9,476 bases of DNA from an uncultured Rhodospirillales bacterium (GTDB lineage Bacteria > Pseudomonadota > Alphaproteobacteria > Acetobacterales > Acetobacteraceae). Below are positions 1-7,479 of the stretch, one piece after another. Each line of letters begins with the position of its first letter. Position 1 is the first letter of the stretch. The notes below the pieces were generated by a model. It did not search any database, was not told the origin of the DNA, and saw only the letters and a list, made by a program, of their open reading frames with translations. The stretch is taken from NCBI GenBank assembly GCA_903928045.1, contig CAIYPH010000699.1, positions 1-9,476 on the forward strand. The letters are read 5' to 3'. The position numbers and the translations under genes are program-made.

Positions 1-169
1 TGACCACCTCGCCCTCGCACAGCACCGCGCCCTGGTGCGGGCAGCGGTTGATGAGGGCGAAGAATTCGCCGCCGAGATTGAACACGCCGATGGAGCGGCC
101 CCGGACGGTGACGATCTTGCGGCCGCCGGGCGGGATTTCGGCAACCGATGCGACGACGTGTTTGCTCAT
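1..169 (-). CDS. Rieske [2Fe-2S] ferredoxin-like protein, 5' part only
   Basis: The gene starts at the ATG complementary to 167-169 and runs off the left edge after 56 codons. The visible N-terminus begins MSKHVVASVAEIPPG and reaches CPHQGAVLC, in which Cys43 and His45 form the first C-x-H half of a Rieske cluster site. The second half (C-x-x-H) would lie beyond the window. The short lead-in of beta-strand-like sequence before the motif, with no membrane anchor or signal peptide, fits a soluble Rieske ferredoxin or the N-terminal Rieske domain of an oxygenase; the visible part cannot separate these. The start overlaps the stop of the upstream amidohydrolase gene as ATGA, so the two are probably translationally coupled and may work together. 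Likely role: electron transfer to or within an oxidative step. The Rieske assignment is firm; the partner is unknown. Confidence 0.85.
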   Translation of the reverse strand, partial: MSKHVVASVAEIPPGGRKIVTVRGRSIGVFNLGGEFFALINRCPHQGAVLCEGEVV

Positions 170-1275
170 GAGAGTCGGTACAAGGCCTTGGCGTTGTCGC
201 GGTAGATCATCCGCGCCCAGTCATCGGGCAGCTTCACCTTGAAGGCGTAGCGCGGGTCGTCCTGGTCCCAATGGGGATAGTCCGTCGAGAACATGATGCG
301 GTCCGGGCCGATCTGCTCGATGAGGCCGAGCATATCGGAGGCGACGGGGGGTTCCTCGATCGGCTGGGTGGTGACCCAGAAGCGCTCGCGGAGGTATTCG
401 GAGGGGGCGCGCTTGAGGTTGGCCTCGGCCTGCAGGCGCTTCCAGTGCTTGTCCATCCGCCAGGCCAGCGAGGGCCACCAGGCGAAGCCGCCCTCGACCA
501 GCACGACGTCGAGGTTGGGGATGTCATCGAAGGTGCCCTCGCAGATCAGCGAGATCACCAGCGTCTGCATCGACTGGACGTAGGAGGGGTGCTCCTCGTG
601 ATAGTAGCTCGGCCAGCCGCCGCCGGTGGAGGGGTGGCCCGAGGTGCCGCCGAGATGCAGCGAAATCGGCAGCCCCGCCGCGGCGCAGGCCGCGAGGATT
701 TTCCGATACCGATGCCGCCCCAGCGGCTCGATCGAGCGGGGCGCGATGTTGACCTGCACGAAGCGGCGATCGCCGGCGCGCTTCTCGATCTCGGCGATGG
801 CGGCCGCCTCGTTCTCGATGGTGATCTGCACCGCGCCCTTGAGACGGGGCTCGGGATCGACGAAAGTAGCGAGCTGCCACTCATTGACGGCCGTCGCCAT
901 CGCCGCCGCGAAATGCACGTTCCGCTCGGCCGAATGCCCGCCAACCAGCGGGGCGAGCAGGCCATGCGACACGTCGAACAAATCGAGCAGTTGCTCCTGC
1001 ATCAACTTGAGATCGGAGCCCGGCAGCCCGCCATCTTTCGGCCAGGCATCCATCCGCTGGCCGACGCCGGGCGACATGCGGGGATAGGCCGTGGCGCGGG
1101 AGAGGCCCTGGCGGGGGCGGGCGCCGATGGTCTTGCGGTGCTCGATCCAGCGGGCGGGGAGGAAGGGGTCGAAGTCGGCGCCCGACTTCACCATCGGGTG
1201 GACGTCGCAATCGACGTAGCCGAGATGGGCCTGGCCGGGACGATCGATGCGCGGGTTCTGCAGGGTGACGTTCAT
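166..1275 (-). CDS. Amidohydrolase family protein (Amidohydro_2), copy 1
   Basis: A complete gene of 369 residues with the layout of the PF04909 metal-dependent TIM-barrel hydrolases and decarboxylases (relatives of ACMSD and gamma-resorcylate decarboxylase). Visible metal-site candidates are D24-x-H26 in VDCDVHP near the N-terminus, H207 in GLPISLHLGG, and D332 in FSTDYPHW near the C-terminus; their spacing fits the family. There is no signal peptide or membrane segment, so it should be cytoplasmic. The ATG is preceded by GGAGG with a 5-nt spacer, which fixes the start. It lies 12 nt after the second amidohydrolase gene, and its stop overlaps the start of the Rieske gene. It shares long blocks with that neighbour (DCD-x-HP, RFVQV, WR-x-DK, DYPHW) and so arose by duplication. 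The reaction could be hydrolysis of a C-N bond or a non-oxidative decarboxylation; the substrate cannot be read from the sequence. Confidence 0.88.
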   Translation of the reverse strand: MNVTLQNPRIDRPGQAHLGYVDCDVHPMVKSGADFDPFLPARWIEHRKTIGARPRQGLSRATAYPRMSPGVGQRMDAWPKDGGLPGSDLKLMQEQLLDLFDVSHGLLAPLVGGHSAERNVHFAAAMATAVNEWQLATFVDPEPRLKGAVQITIENEAAAIAEIEKRAGDRRFVQVNIAPRSIEPLGRHRYRKILAACAAAGLPISLHLGGTSGHPSTGGGWPSYYHEEHPSYVQSMQTLVISLICEGTFDDIPNLDVVLVEGGFAWWPSLAWRMDKHWKRLQAEANLKRAPSEYLRERFWVTTQPIEEPPVASDMLGLIEQIGPDRIMFSTDYPHWDQDDPRYAFKVKLPDDWARMIYRDNAKALYRLS

Positions 1276-1280
1276 GGTTC

Positions 1281-1285
1281 CCTCC
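1281..1285 (-). promoter_or_regulatory. Ribosome binding site of amidohydrolase copy 1
   Basis: On the minus strand GGAGG lies 5 nt before the ATG at 1275, inside the 12-nt gap after the preceding stop codon. It is the strongest Shine-Dalgarno sequence in the window and supports independent, strong initiation of this gene. Confidence 0.75.
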
Positions 1286-1287
1286 GG

Positions 1288-2355
1288 TCAGGCGGTGGCG
1301 GGGACGGCGAGGCGGGGGTAGGTGGCGAGCGGATTGTCGAAGCAGATTTTCCGCACGAGATCGGCCGGCAGCCCGTCGGGCAGCGCGTCATGGTCGTCAT
1401 GGTGCCAGTGCGGATAGTCCGAGGCGTAGAGCAGGATGTCATCGCCGCCGAGCTGGTCGAGCAGGCGATCGAGGCTTTTCTGGTCGGGCGGGGCGTCGAA
1501 GGGCTGTGCGGTCATCCGCACATGGTCGCGCACGATGGAGCTTGGCATGCGGGTGAGCCAGGGGGTCTCGGCGCGGACGCCACGCCAGGTCTTGTCGAGC
1601 CGCCACATCGCCGCCGGATGCCAGGCGACGCCGGATTCGATCAGCACCGCCTTGAGGTTGGGGAAGCGGTGGAACACGCCCTCGACCACCAGGCTGTCGA
1701 GCGCGCCGGCCATGCCCTGGGAATAGGAGATGTAGTCCTCGAGGTAGGTGGAGCCCCAGCCGACGGCCGAAAGGGGGTGGCGGAAGGAGGAGCCGGCATG
1801 GATGCCGATCGGCAGGCCGTGGCGTTCGGCCGCCCGGTAGATCGGCCAGTTCTGCCGCCGGCCGAGCGGGAGTTCGGCCATGGAGAGCAGCAGCACCTGG
1901 ACGAAGCGCTTGTCCTCGGCCATGCGGTCGATCTCCTCGGCGGCGAGATCGGGCGAGTGGATGGGCACGACAATGGAGGCGCGCAGCCGGGGGTCGCGGT
2001 CCAGCCATTCCTTGGCCAGCCAGTTGTTGATCGCCCGGCACAGGGCGGCCGAGAGGTCCTCGCTCATCATCATCTGCGCGCCGTGGATGACGTTGCAGAT
2101 GGCGAATTCGGGCTTGGCACGATCCAGCACATGGGCGCGCAGAGTCTCGACCTGATCTGCCGCAGGCGTCCAGTCCGGGCGCGCGTTGATGGGGGCGAGC
2201 GTCGGGTACGTCAGCGTCTCGAAGCTGTCGCGCTCGAGGCCCCGGCGCAGGATATGCTCGCGCCAGTAGTCATCGAGATGGGGCAGCAGCAGCTTCACCG
2301 ACGGGAGGGCCGGGTGGATGTCGCAGTCGATAGCGCCTTGCGGGGCGTGGGTCAC
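1288..2355 (-). CDS. Amidohydrolase family protein (Amidohydro_2), copy 2
   Basis: A complete gene of 355 residues, paralogous to the next gene downstream. Expected metal ligands are D12-x-H14 in AIDCDIHP, H186 in GLPIGIHAGSS, and D313 in YASDYPHW. Other shared blocks are RFVQV near residue 150, AWHPAAMWRLDK near 244-255 and the MTAQP stretch near 281. The start is a GTG at 2353-2355 with GAGGA 9 nt upstream; that Shine-Dalgarno overlaps the TGA stop of the GMC gene, so the gap is only 12 nt and coupling to the flavoprotein is likely. No export signal is seen. The protein should be a TIM-barrel, metal-dependent hydrolase or decarboxylase. Because the two copies differ widely outside the motifs, they probably act on different intermediates or form a hetero-oligomer rather than being simple redundant copies; that part is inference. 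Confidence 0.88.
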   Translation of the reverse strand: MTHAPQGAIDCDIHPALPSVKLLLPHLDDYWREHILRRGLERDSFETLTYPTLAPINARPDWTPAADQVETLRAHVLDRAKPEFAICNVIHGAQMMMSEDLSAALCRAINNWLAKEWLDRDPRLRASIVVPIHSPDLAAEEIDRMAEDKRFVQVLLLSMAELPLGRRQNWPIYRAAERHGLPIGIHAGSSFRHPLSAVGWGSTYLEDYISYSQGMAGALDSLVVEGVFHRFPNLKAVLIESGVAWHPAAMWRLDKTWRGVRAETPWLTRMPSSIVRDHVRMTAQPFDAPPDQKSLDRLLDQLGGDDILLYASDYPHWHHDDHDALPDGLPADLVRKICFDNPLATYPRLAVPATA

Positions 2356-2364
2356 GTTTGGGCG

Positions 2365-2369
2365 TCCTC
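2365..2369 (-). promoter_or_regulatory. Ribosome binding site of amidohydrolase copy 2
   Basis: GAGGA on the minus strand lies 9 nt before the GTG start at 2355 and overlaps the TGA of the GMC gene. It supports GTG as the true start. Confidence 0.6.
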
Positions 2370-4071
2370 AGCCGTTGACGATCATGTCGGCTATTTTCTC
2401 GGCCACCATCATGGTCGGGAAATTGGTGTTCGCGCAAGGAATCACCGGGAAGATCGACGCATCGACCACGCGAAGGCCGCCCATGCCGTGCACCCGGCCT
2501 TCGTTATCGGTCACCGCCATCGGGTCATCCACGCTGCCCATGCGATTGGAGCAGGAACAATGCCAGACGCCGACGGTGGAGCGGCGGATATGGGCATCCA
2601 GCACCTCCTCGTCATGCATCGCCCGTTCGGCCGAGGCGCCCTCCATGACGAAATTGCGCAGCATGAAGCGCCGCAGGGGGCCGGGGCCGTCGAGCAGCAT
2701 GGCGCCGAGATCGGTCAGCAGCTTGTTCTTCGCCGTCACCGCGCTGACGTTGCGGATCTTGTCGGTGAAGGAGGAGGGGAACAGGTCGTAGGCCACGCTG
2801 TCGAGCGGGGGGCTCTTGTGCAAGTCGGCGAGCTTGCGGAAGGCCGCGACCAGGCGAACGGCGTCGCGCTGGTCAGACAGCAGGTTGAAATCCACCCGTG
2901 GCTCGGCCTGCCAGTCCCGCGATTCCAGCAGCACCTGTCCCCCAGCGGAGAAGGTCTGGTTGACCCAGATGGTGCTGGCCGCCAGCCGCTTGCCGATCGC
3001 GTGCCAGGAGGAGTGATGCGACAGGTTCATCGCCATGTCGCCCGGCCGGGCATCGGGCAGGCCGGAGGAGAAGCGCAGGCCCATCACGGTGGTGCGTTGG
3101 GTCCATTGGTTCTCGCGCATATGCGGCTTGAGATAGGCGGCAACGGAGATCGAGGGATGGTCCATCAACCGCCGTCCGACGCCGGGGAGCGCGTGGCGCA
3201 CCTCGATGCCCATGTCGCGCAGATGCTGGGCCGGCCCGATGCCGGCACGCAGCAGCATGGCCGGGGAATGAATGGCGCCGCAGGAGAGGATGGTTTCGCG
3301 GGCACGGAAAATCTGCTCGCGGCCCTGGTGCACCGCGACCACGCCGACGCAGACGCGGTCCTCGAACAACAGCTCCTTCACCCGCGTGTCGCCCTGGATG
3401 GTCAGGTTCGGCCGGGCGCGGACGGCCGGGCCGAGATAGCTGGTGGCGGCGGAGACCCGGCGTTCGTAGACGTTGGACATGGTGAGCGGGAAGTAGCCGT
3501 CGCGGAACTCGCCGTTCTGGTCCTCCAGATACTCCCAGCCCGCCGCCTTGAACGCCTCGCCATAGGCCACCGCCGCAGGGGGCCAGTTCTCCGGGAAAAT
3601 GCGCCGGACCATGATCCGCCCGTCACTGCCATGCAGCGGGCCGGAGAAATCCATGTCGCGCTCAACCTTGCGGAAATACGGCAGCACCGTCTCCCATTTC
3701 CAGCCGGAAGCCCCCCTGCCCTCCCACTCGTCGTAGTCGCCGGGTGCGCCGCGATTGGCGAGCTGGCCGTTGATGGAGGAACCACCACCCATCACGCGGG
3801 CCTGCTCATAGCGGTTGAGGCGGGGGCGCGGGGCGTCGGGGTCATTGCCCGGCATCGCCTCGGTGGTGACGCGCAGATCGGTCCAGGTGAAGCGGGGATC
3901 GCGGATCGCCACTGCCGACCGGCTGTCGAGCAGCTGGTCCGGCACGCGGCCATCGGGCGTATCCATGCCGGCTTCGAGCAGCAGCACGCGGCGGTTGGAT
4001 TGCGCCGAGAGCCGGTTGGCGAGCACGCAGCCGGCCGAGCCGCCGCCGACGATCACTGTATCGAAGTCCAT
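2368..4071 (-). CDS. GMC family FAD-dependent oxidoreductase, choline-dehydrogenase-like
   Basis: A flavoprotein of 567 residues, the usual GMC length. The N-terminus carries the FAD dinucleotide fold (FDTVIVGGGSAGCVLANRL, glycines 9, 11 and 14). The first GMC signature is at about 95-109 (GGGSSINGQLANRG). The second signature is at about 265-280 (GAIHSPAMLLRAGIGP). The C-terminal substrate half ends in VWHCSCSNRMG and CANTNFPTMMVAEKIADMI, giving the catalytic pair His504 and Asn548, 44 residues apart as in choline oxidase. Family members oxidise alcohols to aldehydes and pass electrons to O2 or to a quinone or other acceptor. The C-terminal block most resembles choline dehydrogenases (HPSCTCKMG, from memory), but Cys replaces Pro after the His. 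The start chosen is the ATG at 4069-4071, not the one 6 nt upstream, because GGGGAG lies 8 nt before it. The stop lies 12 nt before amidohydrolase copy 2. Confidence 0.92.
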   Translation of the reverse strand: MDFDTVIVGGGSAGCVLANRLSAQSNRRVLLLEAGMDTPDGRVPDQLLDSRSAVAIRDPRFTWTDLRVTTEAMPGNDPDAPRPRLNRYEQARVMGGGSSINGQLANRGAPGDYDEWEGRGASGWKWETVLPYFRKVERDMDFSGPLHGSDGRIMVRRIFPENWPPAAVAYGEAFKAAGWEYLEDQNGEFRDGYFPLTMSNVYERRVSAATSYLGPAVRARPNLTIQGDTRVKELLFEDRVCVGVVAVHQGREQIFRARETILSCGAIHSPAMLLRAGIGPAQHLRDMGIEVRHALPGVGRRLMDHPSISVAAYLKPHMRENQWTQRTTVMGLRFSSGLPDARPGDMAMNLSHHSSWHAIGKRLAASTIWVNQTFSAGGQVLLESRDWQAEPRVDFNLLSDQRDAVRLVAAFRKLADLHKSPPLDSVAYDLFPSSFTDKIRNVSAVTAKNKLLTDLGAMLLDGPGPLRRFMLRNFVMEGASAERAMHDEEVLDAHIRRSTVGVWHCSCSNRMGSVDDPMAVTDNEGRVHGMGGLRVVDASIFPVIPCANTNFPTMMVAEKIADMIVNG

Positions 4072-4079
4072 GCACATTT

Positions 4080-4085
4080 CTCCCC
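4080..4085 (-). promoter_or_regulatory. Ribosome binding site that decides the GMC start
   Basis: GGGGAG on the minus strand is 8 nt from the ATG at 4071 but only 2 nt from the in-frame ATG at 4077. Normal spacing therefore favours the second ATG, giving a protein starting MDFDTVIVGGG. Confidence 0.65.
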
Positions 4086-4100
4086 TGGGCGAACCTCGGC

Positions 4101-4115
4101 CCGACAGGCGGTCGG
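4101..4115 (-). repeat. Small inverted repeat in the 63-nt gap between hydrolase and GMC genes
   Basis: CCGAC and GTCGG flank a 5-nt loop, making a possible five-pair GC hairpin. This is the longest gap in the window (4072-4134). No T-run follows, so it does not look like an intrinsic terminator; it could be an RNA stem, a regulator half-site pair, or chance in G+C-rich DNA. A TTGACG hexamer (complement of 4116-4121) precedes it, but no convincing -10 box follows. Confidence 0.25.
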
Positions 4116-4134
4116 CGTCAAGACGGGTAGCGGG

Positions 4135-6087
4135 CTATACCAGCAGCCGTGGTGCCGTCTTCTCCCAGCGCCGCTCATCGACCACCACGCCGCCGCTGGT
4201 GGCGCGGGCGGTTGCGGTGAGGTGGAACGCATCCGCGGTGCAGGTCAGGCGGGTGGAGGTCTCCAGCGTCACACGCCAATCGCCGCGCTCGAACTCCATG
4301 GTCTGCGCGATGCTGAAATCGGCGGAGAGCGGATCATCGGCGCGGATGGCGCAGCGTTTGCGGATGGTGTGGCCCTGGATGGTGCCGGTGTCCTCGAGAC
4401 GGAAGCGCCTGCCGGGCCCGAGGAAGCCGCCATCGCCCTCGACTTCCAGCACGTGTTCACCGGTGAGGAGATCGTGGGTAATGCGCCGGGCGAGGCGGCT
4501 GGGCTCGAGGATGGTGACTTGGGTGGAGGGCCCCGCTTCGGGCGGATCGAAGGGGCGCAGCTCCGCGTCCTCCGGGCGGGGCGGACGGGCTGGAAGGGTC
4601 AGGCGGCTCGCGCCGGCGTGCAGCGTGAGGGTCACCGGGGCCGGGCTGGGCCAGACGATCGGCCAGTACGCGGTGGAGAGCGCGATGCGGATGCGGGTGC
4701 GCTGGCCCGGCACCATCGGCGCCGGGTGCTCGCTGCTCTCGCGATGGGTGAGGTTGAGGATGCCGCGCGCCACCAGCAGCGAGGCGCCATCTTCCGCCAC
4801 CGCGCAGAGCCGGGCAGCGATCAGGGCGAGGGGCTGGTCGACGGTGACCTCGATCTCCAGCACCGCCGAGCCGAGGAGTTCCAGCCGCTCGGCCAAGGGG
4901 GCGCCGTCGAAGCACAGGGATTGCCCGTCATCGGCGCGCTGATCCATCGGCGCCTCGCCAGGCACGCCCTGGCTCAGCCATTCCGGGGCGCACAGCCCGA
5001 CCGTCTGCGGGCCGCGATACATCAGGGCGACATCCTCGCCCGCCACCTCCGCCAGAGCGCCCGGCGCGAGATGCAGCACGCGGGGCTGGATATGCGGCGA
5101 GGGCCATACGGCCTCCCCCACAAAGCGGCCGGCCTGCGTGACATGCATCGCGCCGGGCTGATGCCATTCGGCGATCCAGGCACGGAACATCGGCGTGCCG
5201 GCGAAACCCGGCCCGCCGGCCAGCACCGTGTCGAGGAAGCGATCGACCTCCTGCAGAAATCCGATCGCCGGCCCGGGGATACCGTCCTGCGGGTAGTGGT
5301 GGCCCCAGGGGCCGGCGATGCCCCAGCGCGGCGTGTCCAGATAGGACAGCACGCGCGGCACACTGCGCGAGATGTAGTCGGCCCAGCCGCCCACCGCGAG
5401 CACGGCGCAGCCGATGCGCTCGGGATGGTCGTTCACCGAGCCCTGCTGCCAGAAGGCGTCGCGGTGGGGATGGTCGAGCCATTCGGCGAGCCAGGGCGGA
5501 TTCGCGGCCAGCCGCGCCTGCCATTTCGCCATCCAGCCATCACCGGAGATCGCCGGATCAGGCGGGCGGGCGTTGAACAGCATCATCGCGTCCGACCACC
5601 ACAGCGTCTCGCAGAGGATGGCGCCGCCGGTGAAATGCAGGGACTGATCGTAGCGGTCATCCCCGCCACACACCACGATGATCGCCTTCAGCGCCGGCGG
5701 TTGCCGCATCGCCGTCATCAGCCCGGCGAACCCGCCCCAGGACTTGCCGAGCATGGCAACATCGCCGTTGCACCACGGCTGGGCGGCGATCCAGGCGACG
5801 ATCTCCACCCCGTCATCCGCCTCGGCGGGCAGGAACTCCTGGCCGAGAATGCCGTCGGAATCGCCGGAGCCCGCCATGTCGACCCGGATGGCCGCGTAGC
5901 CATGGGCCGCCAGCCAGTGATGGATCGGCTCGTCACGGGTGCGCGTCGCGTCGCGCTTGCGGTAGGGCATGTATTCGAGCACCGCGGCCGCGGCCTTGCC
6001 TTCCGGCAGCCACAGCCGGGCGGCGAGGCGGCGCCCGTCGGCCAGGGGTATCCACAGGTTCTCGGTGATGGCGACTGGGTGGGTCAT
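4135..6087 (-). CDS. CocE/NonD family serine hydrolase
   Basis: A complete gene of 650 residues. The N-terminal half is an alpha/beta-hydrolase domain of the Xaa-Pro dipeptidyl-peptidase (S15)/cocaine-esterase type. It carries the nucleophile elbow GKSWGG (Ser116), a probable acid Asp237 in VGGWADY, and a probable base His263 in AGPWGHHYP. The oxyanion-side sequence EYMPYRKRD at about 38-46 is also typical. The C-terminal half, from about residue 340, matches the beta-rich non-catalytic domain (PF08530 type). Members cleave esters or amide bonds of small molecules or peptides. At 650 residues it is longer than cocaine esterase CocE (574 residues), mainly through a longer C-terminal part. No signal peptide is seen, so it is probably cytoplasmic. 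The ATG at 6085-6087 is chosen because GAGG lies 4 nt upstream; a TTG 15 nt earlier is weaker. It follows the kinase gene by 28 nt and precedes the GMC gene by 63 nt, so it could release the alcohol that the flavoprotein oxidises. That link is inference. Confidence 0.9.
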   Translation of the reverse strand: MTHPVAITENLWIPLADGRRLAARLWLPEGKAAAAVLEYMPYRKRDATRTRDEPIHHWLAAHGYAAIRVDMAGSGDSDGILGQEFLPAEADDGVEIVAWIAAQPWCNGDVAMLGKSWGGFAGLMTAMRQPPALKAIIVVCGGDDRYDQSLHFTGGAILCETLWWSDAMMLFNARPPDPAISGDGWMAKWQARLAANPPWLAEWLDHPHRDAFWQQGSVNDHPERIGCAVLAVGGWADYISRSVPRVLSYLDTPRWGIAGPWGHHYPQDGIPGPAIGFLQEVDRFLDTVLAGGPGFAGTPMFRAWIAEWHQPGAMHVTQAGRFVGEAVWPSPHIQPRVLHLAPGALAEVAGEDVALMYRGPQTVGLCAPEWLSQGVPGEAPMDQRADDGQSLCFDGAPLAERLELLGSAVLEIEVTVDQPLALIAARLCAVAEDGASLLVARGILNLTHRESSEHPAPMVPGQRTRIRIALSTAYWPIVWPSPAPVTLTLHAGASRLTLPARPPRPEDAELRPFDPPEAGPSTQVTILEPSRLARRITHDLLTGEHVLEVEGDGGFLGPGRRFRLEDTGTIQGHTIRKRCAIRADDPLSADFSIAQTMEFERGDWRVTLETSTRLTCTADAFHLTATARATSGGVVVDERRWEKTAPRLLV

Positions 6088-6091
6088 GGCG

Positions 6092-6095
6092 CCTC
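6092..6095 (-). promoter_or_regulatory. Ribosome binding site of the CocE/NonD hydrolase gene
   Basis: GAGG on the minus strand lies 4 nt before the ATG at 6087. The spacing is short but acceptable, and it favours this ATG over the upstream in-frame TTG at 6102. Confidence 0.45.
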
Positions 6096-6115
6096 GCGTC
6101 AACGGCGCTCAAATC

Positions 6116-7474
6116 CTACGTCGCCGGGGCGACGGTGGGTAGCTCGACGCAGGCGCGAACGCCGCCGAGATCGCCATCCTCGATCCAGGCGGCACCGCCG
6201 TACAGCTCGGCGATATCGCGCACGATGGCGAGGCCGAGGCCGGTGCCGGGCACCTGCTCATCCAGCCGCTCGCCGGCGCGGAACACCCGCTCGCGGTCGA
6301 TGACCGGCATGCCCGGCCCGTCATCCTCGATGGTGATCCGGATCCGCCCCGCGCCGGCCGGGCTGGCGGCGACCAGCACATGGCCGTTGGACCATTTGGC
6401 GGCGTTGTCGACGAGATTGCCGAGGATCTCCTCGAGGTCCTCGCGGTCGCAGGTGACGATGGCGGCGGGGTCCTCGATGTCGACATCGAAGCGGACGCCC
6501 TTGTCCTGGTAGAGCCGCTCCAGCGCTGAAATCACCGCGCCGATCGCCGGCGCCACCGGGGCGGCGAGGCCGAGCGAGTCGCGCGAAGCGGCGGCGCGGG
6601 CCTTGGCGAGCTCGTAGTCGATCTGCCGGCGCATTTTCCGGCATTGCTCCAGCAGCAGGCTGCCATCGAGCCCGGCCGCCTGGAGCCGGTTGGCCTCGCG
6701 CATCATCACCGCGATCGGGGTTTTCAGCGCGTGGGCGAGGTTGCCGGCCTGGATACGGGCGCGGCGGACCACCTCCTCGTTGGCACTGAGCAAGGCGTTG
6801 ACGCTGCTGGCCAGCGGCGCCACCTCGGAGGGCAGGTCCTCCGGCAGGCGGCTTTGCGCGCCGCGGCGGATCGCCGCCAGGGCATCCCGCACCCGGTTGA
6901 GCGGCAGCAATCCGATGGTGACCTGGGCGATCGCGGCGCCGATCAGCCCGGCCGCGATGAAGACGAGCGAGAAGGCGAAGGTATGGCGCAGATCGGCGAG
7001 CACCGCCTCGACCTGTGACCGATTGGTCGCGACCGTGACGCGCAGCGCGGGCCTGGTGGTCTGGGCGGGCAGGATGCGCTCCAGCATCAGCACCTCGCCG
7101 TCCGGCCCGCCGCGGACGGAATTGCGTTCGGGGCTCGCGCTGTCGAAGGGAAGATCGGCCGGCAGGCGGTTGCTTTCGAGAGACCCGGAGCGGAGCCCGC
7201 CGCCATCGGGCAGGTCGATCTGCCAGTAAAAGCCGGAGTGCGGCACGAAGAAGCGGCGGTCGCTGAGGGGCTGGCGGATGGTGATCGGCTTGCCGAGCGT
7301 GAAGTCGATCAGCCCGCCGAGCTCGGTGCCGTGATGGTCAAGCTCGTCGACGAACTCGCTATTCACATGGGTGCGGAAGAGGTCCACCACCGCGAACCAG
7401 CTCATCGCCAGGCCGGCGGAGATCCATATGGCGGCGCCGGCAATGAGGCGGAGGCGGAAACTGTGACGGGCCAT
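6116..7474 (-). CDS. PhoQ-like sensor histidine kinase
   Basis: A complete membrane sensor kinase of 452 residues. Transmembrane segment 1 is at about 8-31 and segment 2 at about 166-190, enclosing a periplasmic domain of about 130 residues that should sense the signal. A HAMP-like linker follows (about 190-243). The H-box LAHALKTPIAV holds the phosphorylated His248 and has the form typical of PhoQ-type kinases. The ATP-binding domain shows the N-box EILGNLVDNAAKWSNG (Asn353, Asn357), the G1 box EDDGPGMP (384-390) and the G2 box PGTGLGLAIV (409-418). The ATG lies 5 nt after the response regulator stop; its Shine-Dalgarno is weak, so translation is probably coupled to the regulator. It is set between the methyltransferase/regulator and the hydrolase, so it may control the cluster around it. 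The ligand cannot be predicted from the periplasmic domain. Confidence 0.93.
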   Translation of the reverse strand: MARHSFRLRLIAGAAIWISAGLAMSWFAVVDLFRTHVNSEFVDELDHHGTELGGLIDFTLGKPITIRQPLSDRRFFVPHSGFYWQIDLPDGGGLRSGSLESNRLPADLPFDSASPERNSVRGGPDGEVLMLERILPAQTTRPALRVTVATNRSQVEAVLADLRHTFAFSLVFIAAGLIGAAIAQVTIGLLPLNRVRDALAAIRRGAQSRLPEDLPSEVAPLASSVNALLSANEEVVRRARIQAGNLAHALKTPIAVMMREANRLQAAGLDGSLLLEQCRKMRRQIDYELAKARAAASRDSLGLAAPVAPAIGAVISALERLYQDKGVRFDVDIEDPAAIVTCDREDLEEILGNLVDNAAKWSNGHVLVAASPAGAGRIRITIEDDGPGMPVIDRERVFRAGERLDEQVPGTGLGLAIVRDIAELYGGAAWIEDGDLGGVRACVELPTVAPAT

Positions 7475-7479
7475 GGCGC

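Noticed and set aside
4072..4077. GMC start at the upstream in-frame ATG (4075-4077)
   Set aside because: The Shine-Dalgarno GGGGAG would be only 2 nt away, while the next ATG has an 8-nt spacer and gives the usual short lead before the FAD fold.
4101..4115. Intrinsic terminator after the hydrolase gene
   Set aside because: The stem has only five pairs and no T-run follows, so termination is not supported.
4084..4121. Possible sigma-70 promoter (TTGACG) between the hydrolase and GMC genes
   Set aside because: No convincing -10 element occurs at the expected distance; a lone hexamer is not enough in DNA of this composition.
6088..6102. Hydrolase start at the TTG at 6100-6102
   Set aside because: The five extra residues carry no family match, and the ATG at 6087 has GAGG in front of it.
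271..6303. Giant plus-strand reading frame of 2,010 codons
   Set aside because: It mirrors four well-supported minus-strand genes codon for codon and its translation has no recognisable domain. It is explained by avoidance of TTA, CTA and TCA sense codons. The codon bias itself is kept as a finding.
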